From: Fusicatenibacter sp.
GTDB lineage: Bacteria; Bacillota; Clostridia; Lachnospirales; Lachnospiraceae
Length of the DNA stretch: 59,096 nt
Reading direction: 5' to 3'
Assembly: GCA_022766945.1 (NCBI GenBank)
Contig: JALEOU010000108.1
Span: 1 to 59,096, forward strand
The position numbers were made by a program, and so were the translations under genes. This document shows positions 23,901 to 32,775 of this stretch, piece by piece; the first letter of the stretch is position 1, and every line of letters starts with the position of its first letter. The notes under the pieces were generated by a model, which had not been told where the DNA came from, made no database searches, and saw nothing but the letters and a program-made list of their open reading frames with translations.

Positions 23901-23966
23901 ATGAAAAGGAAGTGTGTTACTGGAACTGTGTTTTTTCTTTGTGGTGAAAGAGAGGGGCAGGTATGA
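23901..23966 (+). CDS. 21-codon leader ORF coupled to the ATP-grasp gene
   Basis: A short frame of 21 codons that starts at ATG 23901 behind an excellent ribosome site (GAGGAGGGC, spacing 6-7) and ends in TGA overlapping the ATP-grasp start (ATGA). It encodes a basic start (MKRKCVTGT), a hydrophobic centre and two cysteines (residues 5 and 14), then GEREGQV. Its place as first frame after a perfect promoter, with translational coupling, suggests either a regulatory leader peptide (Cys codons could gauge cysteine supply) or a genuine small peptide substrate for the ligase. Too short to assign by homology. Confidence 0.5.
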   Translation: MKRKCVTGTVFFLCGEREGQV

Positions 23967-25159
23967 ATGTGATTTTTATCTCCCCACATTTTCCCAGTCA
24001 TTTTTATCAATTCTGTGCCCGGCTTAAGGAGCGCGGGGTCACTGTGCTTGGAATCGGCGACAGTCCGTGGGAAGCGCTTGGTGATCACTGCCGTCACGCA
24101 CTGACAGACTATCGTTTTGTACATAGCCTGAAGGATTATGATGCCGTTTATCGTGCGGTGGCAGATTACATCTTTCACTATGGCCGTATTGATTATGTGG
24201 AAAGTGAAAATGAATACTGGCTGGAACTGGATGCGCGCATCCGCAGTGATTTTCATATCACAACAGGACCGAAATCAGAAGCGATGGCAGACATGAATCG
24301 CAAATCCCGTATGAAGGCAGCATACAAACATGCCGGCATCCCAACCGCCCGGTGGGTGCTTCCGGAATCGCTGCAGGAAGCCTGCCATTTTGCGGATGAA
24401 GTCGGTTATCCGGTGATTGTAAAGCCGGATCAGGGAGTGGGAGCAGTCAGTACCTTTAAGATTCATGACAGCCAGGAGATGGCTGATTTCTGGGAGAAGA
24501 AAGATCCGGAAATCTCATTCATTGAGGAGGAATGCGTTCCTGGTCATGTGGAAACATTTGACGGCATCACGGACAGTCATAAAAATATCCTGTTTTGTGC
24601 CAGCCAGAGTCTGCCGGTCAGCCTGATGGATGCAGTCAATCAGGATTTGGATGTGGTCAGTTACTGTCAGGCACCTGCAAAAGACTTATGGGAAGCAGGA
24701 AGACGGGTGCTGCAGGAATTTGATACCCGAAATAAATTTTTCCATTTTGAATTTTTCCGTCTTGATGAAGAGAAAGAAGGTTTGGGAAAACGAGGGGACA
24801 TTGTCGGCCTGGAAGTAAACATGCGTGCCCCGGGCGGACGTATTCCTGACAAAATGAATTTTGCCTATGATACAGACGTTTACACGATCTGGGCAGACAG
24901 TCTGATTTACGACCGCTGTTTTATGAGTAGTGAATTCAAACATTATATTACGCATATCGGGCGTAAAAACTCTTTACATTATGCCCATACCTATGAGGAA
25001 ATCAGAGACCGTTTCGGTTCGCAGATTCTCGAAGAGATGGAAGTAGATCCGGCGCTGGCGGATGAGATGGGAAATCATGCCTACCTGATGCGTGCAGACA
25101 CGCTCAAGGATCGCGAGGAACAGGTCCGCTTTATTTTACAGCGAAAGGAAGCCATATGA
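23963..25159 (+). CDS. ATP-grasp ligase (carboxylate-amine ligase type)
   Basis: 398 residues. An N-terminal alpha/beta domain (FISPHFPSHFYQF, VTVLGIGDSPWEALG) as in carbamoyl-phosphate-synthase-like ATP-grasp enzymes, followed by the ATP-grasp fold: YPVIVKPDQGVGAVST with Lys154, EEECVPGHVETFDG, FHFEFF with Glu263, and GLEVNMRAPGG with Glu284, Asn286 and Arg288 as metal and phosphate ligands. Such enzymes join a carboxylate to an amine through an acyl phosphate. Nothing shows the substrates. The gene heads the main part of a four-gene operon; its stop overlaps the next ATG. Pairing with a gamma-glutamyl ligase two genes on recalls the two steps of glutathione synthesis. Confidence 0.85.
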   Translation: MNVIFISPHFPSHFYQFCARLKERGVTVLGIGDSPWEALGDHCRHALTDYRFVHSLKDYDAVYRAVADYIFHYGRIDYVESENEYWLELDARIRSDFHITTGPKSEAMADMNRKSRMKAAYKHAGIPTARWVLPESLQEACHFADEVGYPVIVKPDQGVGAVSTFKIHDSQEMADFWEKKDPEISFIEEECVPGHVETFDGITDSHKNILFCASQSLPVSLMDAVNQDLDVVSYCQAPAKDLWEAGRRVLQEFDTRNKFFHFEFFRLDEEKEGLGKRGDIVGLEVNMRAPGGRIPDKMNFAYDTDVYTIWADSLIYDRCFMSSEFKHYITHIGRKNSLHYAHTYEEIRDRFGSQILEEMEVDPALADEMGNHAYLMRADTLKDREEQVRFILQRKEAI

Positions 25160-25908
25160 GACGAGAATGGATCAGTCAGTACAGTGAAAACTTAAACAGG
25201 GAAATGCATTTTCTGGTTTTTGGCAGCAGCGGTGTACCGCTTCTAGCCTTTCCATGCCAGGATGGCATGTGTGATAACTGGGAGAGTTTTGGAATGCCGG
25301 ATACACTGGCTGATTATATAGACAGCGGAAAGATACAGCTGTTTTGTGCAGATACCGTAGATCGGGAAAGCTGGTCCGATAAATTTGCTGATAAAGAGCA
25401 GCGAGCCCTTGTTCAGGAGGCGTATTATCGGTACATTGTGGAGGAAGCTGTGCCGCTGATCCACTGGAAAAACGGCAGTGACAGAAAACCGATCGCAACA
25501 GGTTTTAGTTTGGGAGCGAGTCATGCAGCCATCATTTTCTTTCGCCGTCCTGATCTGTTTGCAGGAATGTTGGGATGCTCCGGCTGCTATGATACCGTGC
25601 ATTTCTGGGATGGCTGGTGCAATCATACGCTATATGACAATTCGCCTGTGCATTTTCTTGCAAATATGCCGGAAGATCATCCGTATATTGCATTATATAA
25701 TCAGAAAAAAATAGCCATCTGTGTTGGTCAGGGAAGATGGGAAAGGGAAGGCCGCCGCACTGCGGCAATTATGAGAGAACTGTTTCAACAAAAGGGAATT
25801 CACGGCTGGGTTGATTTCTGGGGGTATGATGTAGATCATGACTGGCCCTGGTGGAAGAAACAGATCCGTTATTTCCTGCCCTGGCTTCTGAATGAAAAAG
25901 AGGGGTAA
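25156..25908 (+). CDS. Esterase-family alpha/beta hydrolase
   Basis: 250 residues. Serine hydrolase with IATGFSLGASHA (nucleophile Ser118) and a His in YDVDHDWPWWKKQ. It resembles the putative-esterase/Esterase D group, with a distinctive Trp-rich end. Cytosolic, no signal peptide. ATGA overlap with the ATP-grasp gene and TAATG overlap with the GCL gene show tight translational coupling, so it should work with them: it could trim, acylate or proof-read the ligase product. Substrate unknown. Confidence 0.8.
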   Translation: MRREWISQYSENLNREMHFLVFGSSGVPLLAFPCQDGMCDNWESFGMPDTLADYIDSGKIQLFCADTVDRESWSDKFADKEQRALVQEAYYRYIVEEAVPLIHWKNGSDRKPIATGFSLGASHAAIIFFRRPDLFAGMLGCSGCYDTVHFWDGWCNHTLYDNSPVHFLANMPEDHPYIALYNQKKIAICVGQGRWEREGRRTAAIMRELFQQKGIHGWVDFWGYDVDHDWPWWKKQIRYFLPWLLNEKEG

Positions 25909-27188
25909 TGAGCATGCTTCATGTGAATGATGAGAAAGTGAGAACGCTTTTGCTGGAAGGCAATTTTGGTCTGGAAAAGGAGAGCCTGCGCATTATGCCG
26001 AATGGACACATGGCTTATACGCCCAATCCGTTTCCGGGAAATAAGCACATTGTCAGGGATTTCTGTGAGAATCAGACAGAGATCAATACACCGGTGCTGC
26101 CCTCTGCCAAAGCTGCCGTAGATAGTTTATGGGACTATACCAGACAGATACAGAGAACCTTGGCTGCGCTTCCAAATAGGGAATTATTATGGCCTTTTTC
26201 CAATCCGCCGCTGATTCAAAATGAAGCGGACATTCCGGTCGCACAGTTTACAGGAGAGCGCACAGGAAAGACAACCTATCGGGAATACCTTTCGGATCGA
26301 TACGGGCGTTATAAGATGACGCTGTGTGGTATCCATGTAAATTATTCTTTTTCAGACGAACTCTTGCAGACGGATTTTGCACTGAGTGGTCAAAGTGATT
26401 TCCAGGAATATAAAAATCAGATCTATGTCACGCTGGCAGAACGGATGGCAGCTTACGGGTGGATCATGACGGCTGTGACTGCAGCCAGTCCGCTGATGGA
26501 TTCGAGCTATGTGGAGAAAGGGCGCTATGGGATCGATACGTTTAACGGAATGGCATCCACCCGATGCAGTGAGCTGGGATACTGGAATTATTTTACGCCG
26601 ATTTTTGATTACAGCAATATTCGCGCATATGCGGACAGCATTTCGCAATACGTAAAGGATGGTCTGCTGGTATCGCCGACGGAACTGTATTATCCGATCC
26701 GTCTGAAACCGCGGGGCAGCAATCGCCTGGATACACTGCGTGAAGAAGGTGTGGATCACATTGAACTGCGGATGGTGGACTTAAATCCGCTGCAGCCGTC
26801 CGGGATTGAAAGAAAAGATCTGCAGTTTGCTCAGCTGCTGCTGGTATATCTGGCGGGAACACCGCGTCAGAGCTTTACTCTGAAGGATCAGGTGCAGGCA
26901 GTGCAGAATTTTAAAAATGCTGCCCACTATGATTTGAAAACAGTTAAGATTGTCGTGCCAAACAAAGAGGTCTATTCGGTGGCCGATGCAGGTCGGAAAG
27001 TGATTGGATTTATGCGGGAGTTTTATCAGGATTTTCCGGGAGAGATTCAGGAGGTCCTGGATTTTGAGGATGCAAAATTTGAAGACCCCGAAAATCGTTA
27101 TGCGTGGAAGATTCGCAGACAATATGCGGAAGGGTTTCTCTCGAAGGGATTGCAACTGGCGGAACAGAGACAGCAGGAGGCATTGTAA
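25908..27188 (+). CDS. Glutamate-cysteine ligase-like enzyme (GshA type)
   Basis: 426 residues. GNFGLEKESLR at 18-28 and TEINTP at 57-62 correspond to the ATP/metal motifs of GshA and of the GshA half of GshAB/GshF; LCGIHVNYSFSD is the substrate loop and SNRLDTLREEGVDHIELRMVDLNPL the C-terminal catalytic part. Known relatives form gamma-glutamylcysteine from Glu, Cys and ATP. It is shorter than E. coli GshA (about 518) and lacks the fused ATP-grasp of GshF, so the acceptor need not be cysteine. Third gene of the coupled operon; followed directly by a class II amidotransferase. Confidence 0.85.
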   Translation: MSMLHVNDEKVRTLLLEGNFGLEKESLRIMPNGHMAYTPNPFPGNKHIVRDFCENQTEINTPVLPSAKAAVDSLWDYTRQIQRTLAALPNRELLWPFSNPPLIQNEADIPVAQFTGERTGKTTYREYLSDRYGRYKMTLCGIHVNYSFSDELLQTDFALSGQSDFQEYKNQIYVTLAERMAAYGWIMTAVTAASPLMDSSYVEKGRYGIDTFNGMASTRCSELGYWNYFTPIFDYSNIRAYADSISQYVKDGLLVSPTELYYPIRLKPRGSNRLDTLREEGVDHIELRMVDLNPLQPSGIERKDLQFAQLLLVYLAGTPRQSFTLKDQVQAVQNFKNAAHYDLKTVKIVVPNKEVYSVADAGRKVIGFMREFYQDFPGEIQEVLDFEDAKFEDPENRYAWKIRRQYAEGFLSKGLQLAEQRQQEAL

Positions 27189-27962
27189 ATGTGTGAATTG
27201 TTTGGAGTTTCCAGTAAAAATAAGGTTCAGTTAAATGAGATGCTCAAAGAATTTGCCAGCCACAGCGTACGGCATCCAAATGGCTGGGGTATGGCAGTCT
27301 TTTACGGGAATTCCGTCAGCCTGGAAAAAGAACCGGTTCCTGCCTGCAAAAGTGTCTATTTGAGAGAACGGCTGCGTCATACGTTTCGTGCCTCCAATAT
27401 GATCGCTCATATTCGTCTGGCTACGAGAGGAACAATGGATTTTGAAAACTGCCATCCATTTGTGATGAGGGATAACAGTAACCGCACCTGGACACTGGCG
27501 CATAACGGGACGATTTTTGACTGTCCGGTGATGACACAGTATGTTCACACGCAGGAAGGCCAGACAGACAGCGAACGCATTCTCTGTCACCTGATCGACC
27601 TGGTAGATACCCGCCAGGAGCAGCTGAAACGGCCGCTGGATGCAAAAGAGAGGTTTCGTCTGGTGGATGAGATGGTCTGCAGCATAGCGCTGCACAATAA
27701 ACTCAATTTGCTGATTTACGACAGCGAACAGTTTTATGTACATACCAATTATGCGAATTCACTCTATGTGAAGCAAAGTGAAGATACCGCCTTTTTTGCC
27801 ACGGTGCCTTTGGATCGCGGAAACTGGAAACCCGCAGAATTTACCACGTTGCTGGGTTATAAGGACGGCAGACAGATTTTTACCGGTACCAATCACGGTC
27901 AGGAATATATAGACAATCCGAAAGACATGCAATTTATCTTTGTGGATTATGCATCACTGTGA
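27189..27962 (+). CDS. Class II glutamine amidotransferase (YafJ/EgtC-like)
   Basis: 257 residues, with the N-terminal nucleophile Cys2 (MCELFGVSS), then HPNGWGMAVFYG, IAHIRLATRG and WTLAHNGTIFD, the Ntn-hydrolase glutaminase pattern. It has no synthetase domain, like YafJ and like EgtC, which cuts the gamma-glutamyl group from an ergothioneine intermediate. Directly after a glutamate-cysteine ligase-like gene (start 1 base after its stop), the simplest reading is a deprotecting gamma-glutamyl hydrolase for the product of this operon. That role is inferred from context. Ribosome site CAGCAGGAGG; a strong terminator follows the stop. Confidence 0.85.
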   Translation: MCELFGVSSKNKVQLNEMLKEFASHSVRHPNGWGMAVFYGNSVSLEKEPVPACKSVYLRERLRHTFRASNMIAHIRLATRGTMDFENCHPFVMRDNSNRTWTLAHNGTIFDCPVMTQYVHTQEGQTDSERILCHLIDLVDTRQEQLKRPLDAKERFRLVDEMVCSIALHNKLNLLIYDSEQFYVHTNYANSLYVKQSEDTAFFATVPLDRGNWKPAEFTTLLGYKDGRQIFTGTNHGQEYIDNPKDMQFIFVDYASL

Positions 27963-27968
27963 TATGCT

Positions 27969-28001
27969 AAAAGCGGAGAGGCTTTTCCTCTCCGCTTTTG
28001 T
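27969..28001 (+). terminator. Terminator closing the ATP-grasp/GCL operon
   Basis: Perfect 12-base stem AAAAGCGGAGAG (27969-27980) / CTCTCCGCTTTT (27988-27999) with a seven-base loop. It separates the operon from the aminotransferase gene. Confidence 0.85.
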
Positions 28002-28054
28002 GGTGCCGGGTGATTTAAAAAGAATACAGCCCGGAAGAGAGGAGAAAAAGGAAT

Positions 28055-29227
28055 ATGAAAGCATTATCTGACCGTACAGCCGGTTTTACCGATTCCGTAA
28101 TCCGAAGAATGACTCGTATCTCCAACCGATATGGAGCAGTCAATTTGTCTCAGGGATTTCCGGATTTTGAACCTCCGGCCGCCATTTTAGAGAGACTCTC
28201 GGAAGTATCCCATGAGGATTTTCATCAGTACTCGATCACCTGGGGAGCCCAGAATTTCAGGGAGGCACTTGCGGCCAAGCAGGCACATTATATGGGACAT
28301 CCCATCGATCCTGACGGGGAGATTGTCGTTACCTGCGGAAGCACGGAGGCAATGATGGCGGCAATGATGACTGTGGCAAATCCGGGAGATAAAGTCATAG
28401 TTTTCTCTCCGTTCTATGAGAATTACGGAGCAGATACCATTCTTGCAGGTGCAGAACCGATTTATGTCCCTCTGCAGCCTCCGGCTTTTTCATTTGACCC
28501 CGAGGTTCTGGAAGATGCTTTTCGTCAGGGACCAAAGGCGCTGATCCTGTGCAATCCTTCCAATCCGTGCGGAAAGGTCTTTACGCGGGAAGAGCTTGAA
28601 ACGATTGCGTATCTGGCAAAAAAATACGATACCTATGTGATTACGGACGAAGTGTATGAGCATATCGTATATGCACCGTACCAACACACGTATTTTGCAT
28701 CTCTTCCGGACATGTGGGAGCGGACCATTTCCTGCTCTTCCCTGTCCAAAACATACTCTATCACCGGTTGGCGTCTGGGATATACGATTGCACCGCCGAA
28801 GATCACAGAACGGATCAAAAAAGTTCACGATTTTCTGACGGTAGGTGCTGCGGCCCCGCTGCAGGAAGCAGTGATTCCGGGTCTTAAGTTTGACCAGCAG
28901 TATTACGATGACCTGCTGGAAAAATATACTCATAAAAAAGAACTATTCCTGAAAGGACTGGATGATCTGCAGCTGGCACACACGAATCCGCAGGGGGCTT
29001 ATTATGTTTTGCTGGATATTTCTGAGTTTGGTTATGAGAGTGATCAGGAATTCTGTGAAGTACTTGCCAGAGAGGTGGGGGTAGGAGCGGTACCCGGCTC
29101 CAGCTTTTTCAGAGAACCGGTGAATCATCTGATCCGGATGCATTTTGCCAAAAAAGATGAGACACTGAAGGAAGCGCTGAAGCGCCTGGAGCAGATCCGA
29201 AGTAAGATTCCCGGAAAAAGGATTTGA
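28055..29227 (+). CDS. PLP-dependent class I/II aminotransferase
   Basis: 390 residues, fold type I. NLSQGFPDFEPP is the substrate-binding start, CNPSNPCGKVFTREEL and ITDEVYEHIVY hold the Asn and Asp/Tyr that bind the cofactor, and SSLSKTYSITGWRLGY carries the Schiff-base Lys232; the last third has VPGSSFF and HLIRMHFAK with the carboxylate-binding Arg. It resembles kynurenine/glutamine-type or aspartate aminotransferases; the substrate cannot be set. It lies after a terminator, so is probably a separate unit from the operon upstream. Ribosome site AGAGGAGAAAAAGG. Confidence 0.9.
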   Translation: MKALSDRTAGFTDSVIRRMTRISNRYGAVNLSQGFPDFEPPAAILERLSEVSHEDFHQYSITWGAQNFREALAAKQAHYMGHPIDPDGEIVVTCGSTEAMMAAMMTVANPGDKVIVFSPFYENYGADTILAGAEPIYVPLQPPAFSFDPEVLEDAFRQGPKALILCNPSNPCGKVFTREELETIAYLAKKYDTYVITDEVYEHIVYAPYQHTYFASLPDMWERTISCSSLSKTYSITGWRLGYTIAPPKITERIKKVHDFLTVGAAAPLQEAVIPGLKFDQQYYDDLLEKYTHKKELFLKGLDDLQLAHTNPQGAYYVLLDISEFGYESDQEFCEVLAREVGVGAVPGSSFFREPVNHLIRMHFAKKDETLKEALKRLEQIRSKIPGKRI

Positions 29228-29287
29228 CTTTTGAAGGTATCATGGTATGATAAAGTTAATTAAATCTATTTTAGAAGTTAAATTAAC
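29224..29287 (+). promoter_or_regulatory. Promoter and two LacI-type operators of the GH36 gene
   Basis: -35 TTGACT (29224-29229), 16 bases, -10 TATGAT (29246-29251). Directly downstream are GTTAATTAAA (29255-29264) and the perfect interrupted palindrome GTTAA-A-TTAAC (29277-29287), placed to block the start point. The same GTTAATTAAC word follows the ABC-transporter promoter, so one LacI protein could control both. Confidence 0.7.
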
Positions 29288-29316
29288 GTAAACTAACTTA
29301 ACAAGGAGGAAGGAAA

Positions 29317-31524
29317 GTGAGAATTCATTACGACGAGAAAAACAGACTGTTTAAGTTGGATACGGATCATACCACGTATCTGATAGGGCTGACGCCGGAG
29401 GGTTACCTGGGCCATGTCTATTATGGGCGCAGGATCGGAAATTTTGGCGGGGCCTATCGTCTCAGAATAGAAGAGGCGCCGTTCACGCCTTCTGTGAACC
29501 AGAGAGAAAAATCCGCTTTTCTGGATTACTTTCCCATGGAGTATCCTACGGGAGGAATCGGAGATTACAGGGAGAGCTGTCTGAATGTCAGAAATGAGCA
29601 GGGCTGTATGGGGGCGGAACTTTTGTATCTCTCACATACGATGGAAAAAGGAAAACCAGGCCTGCCCGGACTTCCGGCATCCTTTGGAAGCGAGGAGGAA
29701 GTGGAGACCCTGCGGATTATCTGTGAGGATAGAGTTCTCGGATTAAAAGCAGAGCTGATGTATTCGGTATTTGCTGCGGAAGATGTGATCACGAGGAGCG
29801 TAAAGATCAGCAATGAGGGAAAAGAAAATCTCCGCCTGGAAAAGGTGTACAGCGCCTGCCTGGATATGGACAATGAGGATTTTGAGATGATTACTCTGCA
29901 CGGAGCCTGGGCGAGAGAACGCCATATTCAGAGGAGAAAAGTCGGCTATGGAAAGCAGATGGTTTCCTCCTTCAAGGGAGAGCCAGGGCATCAGGAACAT
30001 CCGTTCCTGGCACTGGTAACGCCGGATACCACGCAGGAACACGGGGAAGTGTATGCGATGAATTTTGTATACTCCGGTAATTTTATTGCACAGGCAGAAC
30101 TGACACAGTTTCATCAGGTCCGGATGGTGATGGGTATCCATTCGGAGGAATTCTGCTGGAAATTATCTCCCGGAGAGAGCTTTTACGCACCGGAAGCGGT
30201 TCTGGTTTATTCATCAGAAGGACTTGGTAAAATGACGCGTTCCTTTCATGATTTCTACCGAAACCACATGATCCGCAGTCCGTATAAATATAAGAGCCGA
30301 CCGGTGCTGATCAACAACTGGGAGGCAACGTATTTTGACTTTGACACGGAGAAACTGCTCGCAATCGCCAGAGAGGCAAAAGCGAACGGAATCGAGATGC
30401 TGGTCATGGATGACGGGTGGTTCGGAAAAAGAAATAAGGATGACAGTTCTCTTGGCGACTGGGAAGTGAACGAAGAGAAGATCACAGGAGGTCTTGGGGA
30501 ACTGGTGAGAAAAGTAAATGAGATCGGGCTGAAATTCGGTATCTGGTTTGAGCCGGAAATGATCTCTCCGGATTCTAATCTGTACCGGAAACATCCAGAC
30601 TGGGCAATTCAGATCGGCGGAAGAGAGAATACCCAGAGCCGCGCGCAGTATGTTCTGGATTTGTCCAGATGTGAGGTGCGCGATTACGCTTACGAGTGTG
30701 TGGCGAAGATACTTCGCAGTGCGCCGATTGCCTATGTGAAGTGGGATATGAATCGTCAGCTGAGCAATCTGGGAAGTGCCCGTCTTGCGCCGGATCAGCA
30801 GCAGGAACTGTTCCACCGCTATGTGCTTGCGCTGTATGAAATGCAGGAGAGACTGGTGACGGAGTTTCCGGATCTTCTGCTGGAAAACTGCTCCGGAGGC
30901 GGGGCAAGATTTGATCCCGGCATGCTTTACTACAGTCCTCAGATCTGGTGCTCTGATGATACGGATGCTATCGAGAGACTGCGAATTCAGGAAGGAACAG
31001 CCATGATTTATCCGATCTCGACGATGGGTGCTCATGTCAGTGACTGCCCGAATCATACGGTGGGAAGAACGACCCCGTTTGCCACCAGAGGACAGGTAGC
31101 CCTTGCGGGTACTTTTGGTTATGAACTGGATATCACAAAAATATCTTCCGAGGACAGGGCGCAGATCCCGGAACAGGTAGCGATGTATCACAAATATCAG
31201 GAACTGATGCAAAAGGGAGATTATTATCGGATTCATTCCTGGAATGATGAGAAACCGTATGACTGCTGGATGGTAGCAGCAAAGGACGGTTCGGAAGCGC
31301 TGGTAACTTACGTACAGGTACTCGGACAGCCAAATGAACGAAGCAGAATCATCTCTCTCAAAGGTCTGCTGCCGGATACAGATTATCGCCTGGAAGGTAC
31401 AAAAGAGGTATACCGTGGAGATGAGCTGGAAAACTGCGGTTTCCTCGTACGGGATGTAAGAGGAGACTTCCAGAGCAGGCTGTATCATTTTGTAAAGGAA
31501 GAAAATAATAATTTAACAATTTAA
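29317..31524 (+). CDS. GH36 alpha-galactosidase
   Basis: 735 residues, typical of bacterial GH36. N-terminal beta-supersandwich, then the barrel: RPVLINNWEATYFDF, MLVMDDGWFGKRNKDDSSLG, KFGIWFEPEMISPDS, YVKWDMNRQLS with nucleophile Asp477, LENCSGGGARFD, and WCSDDTDAIERLRIQ with probable acid/base Asp547. It removes alpha-1,6-galactose from galactomannan oligosaccharides or raffinose-type sugars. No signal peptide: it acts in the cytosol after uptake. Placement just before the LacI gene and the mannan transporter fits galactomannan use. Confidence 0.96.
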   Translation: MRIHYDEKNRLFKLDTDHTTYLIGLTPEGYLGHVYYGRRIGNFGGAYRLRIEEAPFTPSVNQREKSAFLDYFPMEYPTGGIGDYRESCLNVRNEQGCMGAELLYLSHTMEKGKPGLPGLPASFGSEEEVETLRIICEDRVLGLKAELMYSVFAAEDVITRSVKISNEGKENLRLEKVYSACLDMDNEDFEMITLHGAWARERHIQRRKVGYGKQMVSSFKGEPGHQEHPFLALVTPDTTQEHGEVYAMNFVYSGNFIAQAELTQFHQVRMVMGIHSEEFCWKLSPGESFYAPEAVLVYSSEGLGKMTRSFHDFYRNHMIRSPYKYKSRPVLINNWEATYFDFDTEKLLAIAREAKANGIEMLVMDDGWFGKRNKDDSSLGDWEVNEEKITGGLGELVRKVNEIGLKFGIWFEPEMISPDSNLYRKHPDWAIQIGGRENTQSRAQYVLDLSRCEVRDYAYECVAKILRSAPIAYVKWDMNRQLSNLGSARLAPDQQQELFHRYVLALYEMQERLVTEFPDLLLENCSGGGARFDPGMLYYSPQIWCSDDTDAIERLRIQEGTAMIYPISTMGAHVSDCPNHTVGRTTPFATRGQVALAGTFGYELDITKISSEDRAQIPEQVAMYHKYQELMQKGDYYRIHSWNDEKPYDCWMVAAKDGSEALVTYVQVLGQPNERSRIISLKGLLPDTDYRLEGTKEVYRGDELENCGFLVRDVRGDFQSRLYHFVKEENNNLTI

Positions 31525-31575
31525 AGCATTAAAAATCTGTCATTGAAAAATGGCAGATTTTTGTGAAATCTTTTG

Positions 31576-31593
31576 TTTTCTGCACAGCGTCCG
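31576..31593 (-). repeat. Dispersed repeat, copy C (core only)
   Basis: On the minus strand these 18 bases read CGGACGCTGTGCAGAAAA, identical to the core of copy B and one base off copy A; similarity ends after the core. It sits between the GH36 gene and the LacI gene. Confidence 0.6.
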
Positions 31594-31705
31594 CTGCCGA
31601 CTGAATTGCTTGACAAGCTATGGCGATTTCGATATATTAATTTATAGCGATGATTCAGTTGTTCCCCGGCAGGTGGGAAAAGTTAGTAAAAATGGAGGGT
31701 TTCCA

Positions 31706-32722
31706 ATGGCAAAGGACGTTACGCTGGCAGATATAGCGGCGAAGGTTGGCGTGAGCAATGTTGCCGTTTCCAGGGCATTATCCGGAAAGTCAGGAGTCAG
31801 TGAAGAGCTCAGAAGCAGAATAAAAAGTGTTGCGCAGGAGATGGGATATGTATCCAGCGGATCGTCCAGAGCAAATGGCGGCGGAACAGGAAATATTGGC
31901 GTCATTATACCGGAGAATTATTATGGGGATTCTCTTTCGTTTTATGGACGTCTTTACGAAAGAGTAGTGAAAGCGCTATACGACAATAATTATTACGGGA
32001 TTCTTGAGATGCTTTCCAAGGAAGATGAAATGGCGGGAAATCTGCCGAGAGTCATGCAGGATGAGAAGGTGGACGGACTGATTCTTCTGGGACAGCTGAG
32101 TGAACAGTACCTTGGGACAATCACCGGGCAGATGGATCTTCCGGTCCTGTTCCTTGATACTTATGTTCCGTATGCGGAACTGGATACGGTAATTTCAGAT
32201 GGATACTATGGTATGTATCAGATGACGAATTATCTGATACAGGAAGGCCATAGAAAAATCGGCTTTGTGGGAAGTGTGGATGCAACCAGCAGTATTGCGG
32301 ATCGGTACTGGGGTTACAGACGTTCCCTGCGGGAAAACGGAATCCTTTTTTCAGATGGGTGGGAAATACCGGATCGGGAAGAAAACGGAAAGATGTTTGA
32401 CCTGATTTTGTCTTCTCCGGGAGAATTGGATGCGTATGTGTGCAACAGTGATTATACGGCCCGGATCCTGATCAGCAATTTTGAAAAATCCGGTTATCGT
32501 GTCCCGGAGGATGTTTCCGTTGTCGGTTTTGATAATTATCTGCCTGCGGGCGTGGAGGAAAATCGGATCACGTCGTATGAAGTGGATATTAACCGTATGG
32601 CGAACCTTTGTGTGGAATCTCTGATCGGGAAAATCCGAAAGACAGATTACGTGAAAGGAATTCAGACTGTGACGGGCAGGATTATTCGCAAAAAAACGGT
32701 AAAAAACAGAAACGGGCAGTGA
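31706..32722 (+). CDS. LacI-family transcriptional regulator of the mannan locus
   Basis: 338 residues from the ATG at 31706, which follows ATGGAGGGTTTCC; an upstream frame extension to 31550 runs through copy C of the repeat and is not protein-like. HTH: VTLADIAAKVGVSNVAVSRAL, hinge SGKSGVSEELRSRI, then the sugar-binding domain (NIGVIIPENYYG, DGLILLGQLSE, HRKIGFVGSVDATSSIADRY, VSVVGFDNY). Likely binds the GTTAA-TTAAC palindromes beside the GH36 and transporter promoters and is released by a mannan-derived sugar. Followed by a strong terminator. Confidence 0.93.
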   Translation: MAKDVTLADIAAKVGVSNVAVSRALSGKSGVSEELRSRIKSVAQEMGYVSSGSSRANGGGTGNIGVIIPENYYGDSLSFYGRLYERVVKALYDNNYYGILEMLSKEDEMAGNLPRVMQDEKVDGLILLGQLSEQYLGTITGQMDLPVLFLDTYVPYAELDTVISDGYYGMYQMTNYLIQEGHRKIGFVGSVDATSSIADRYWGYRRSLRENGILFSDGWEIPDREENGKMFDLILSSPGELDAYVCNSDYTARILISNFEKSGYRVPEDVSVVGFDNYLPAGVEENRITSYEVDINRMANLCVESLIGKIRKTDYVKGIQTVTGRIIRKKTVKNRNGQ

Positions 32723-32775
32723 CGAAGAAAAAAAGAATATCGTCTGCGGGACGATAAAAAATCAGAATAGAAAAA

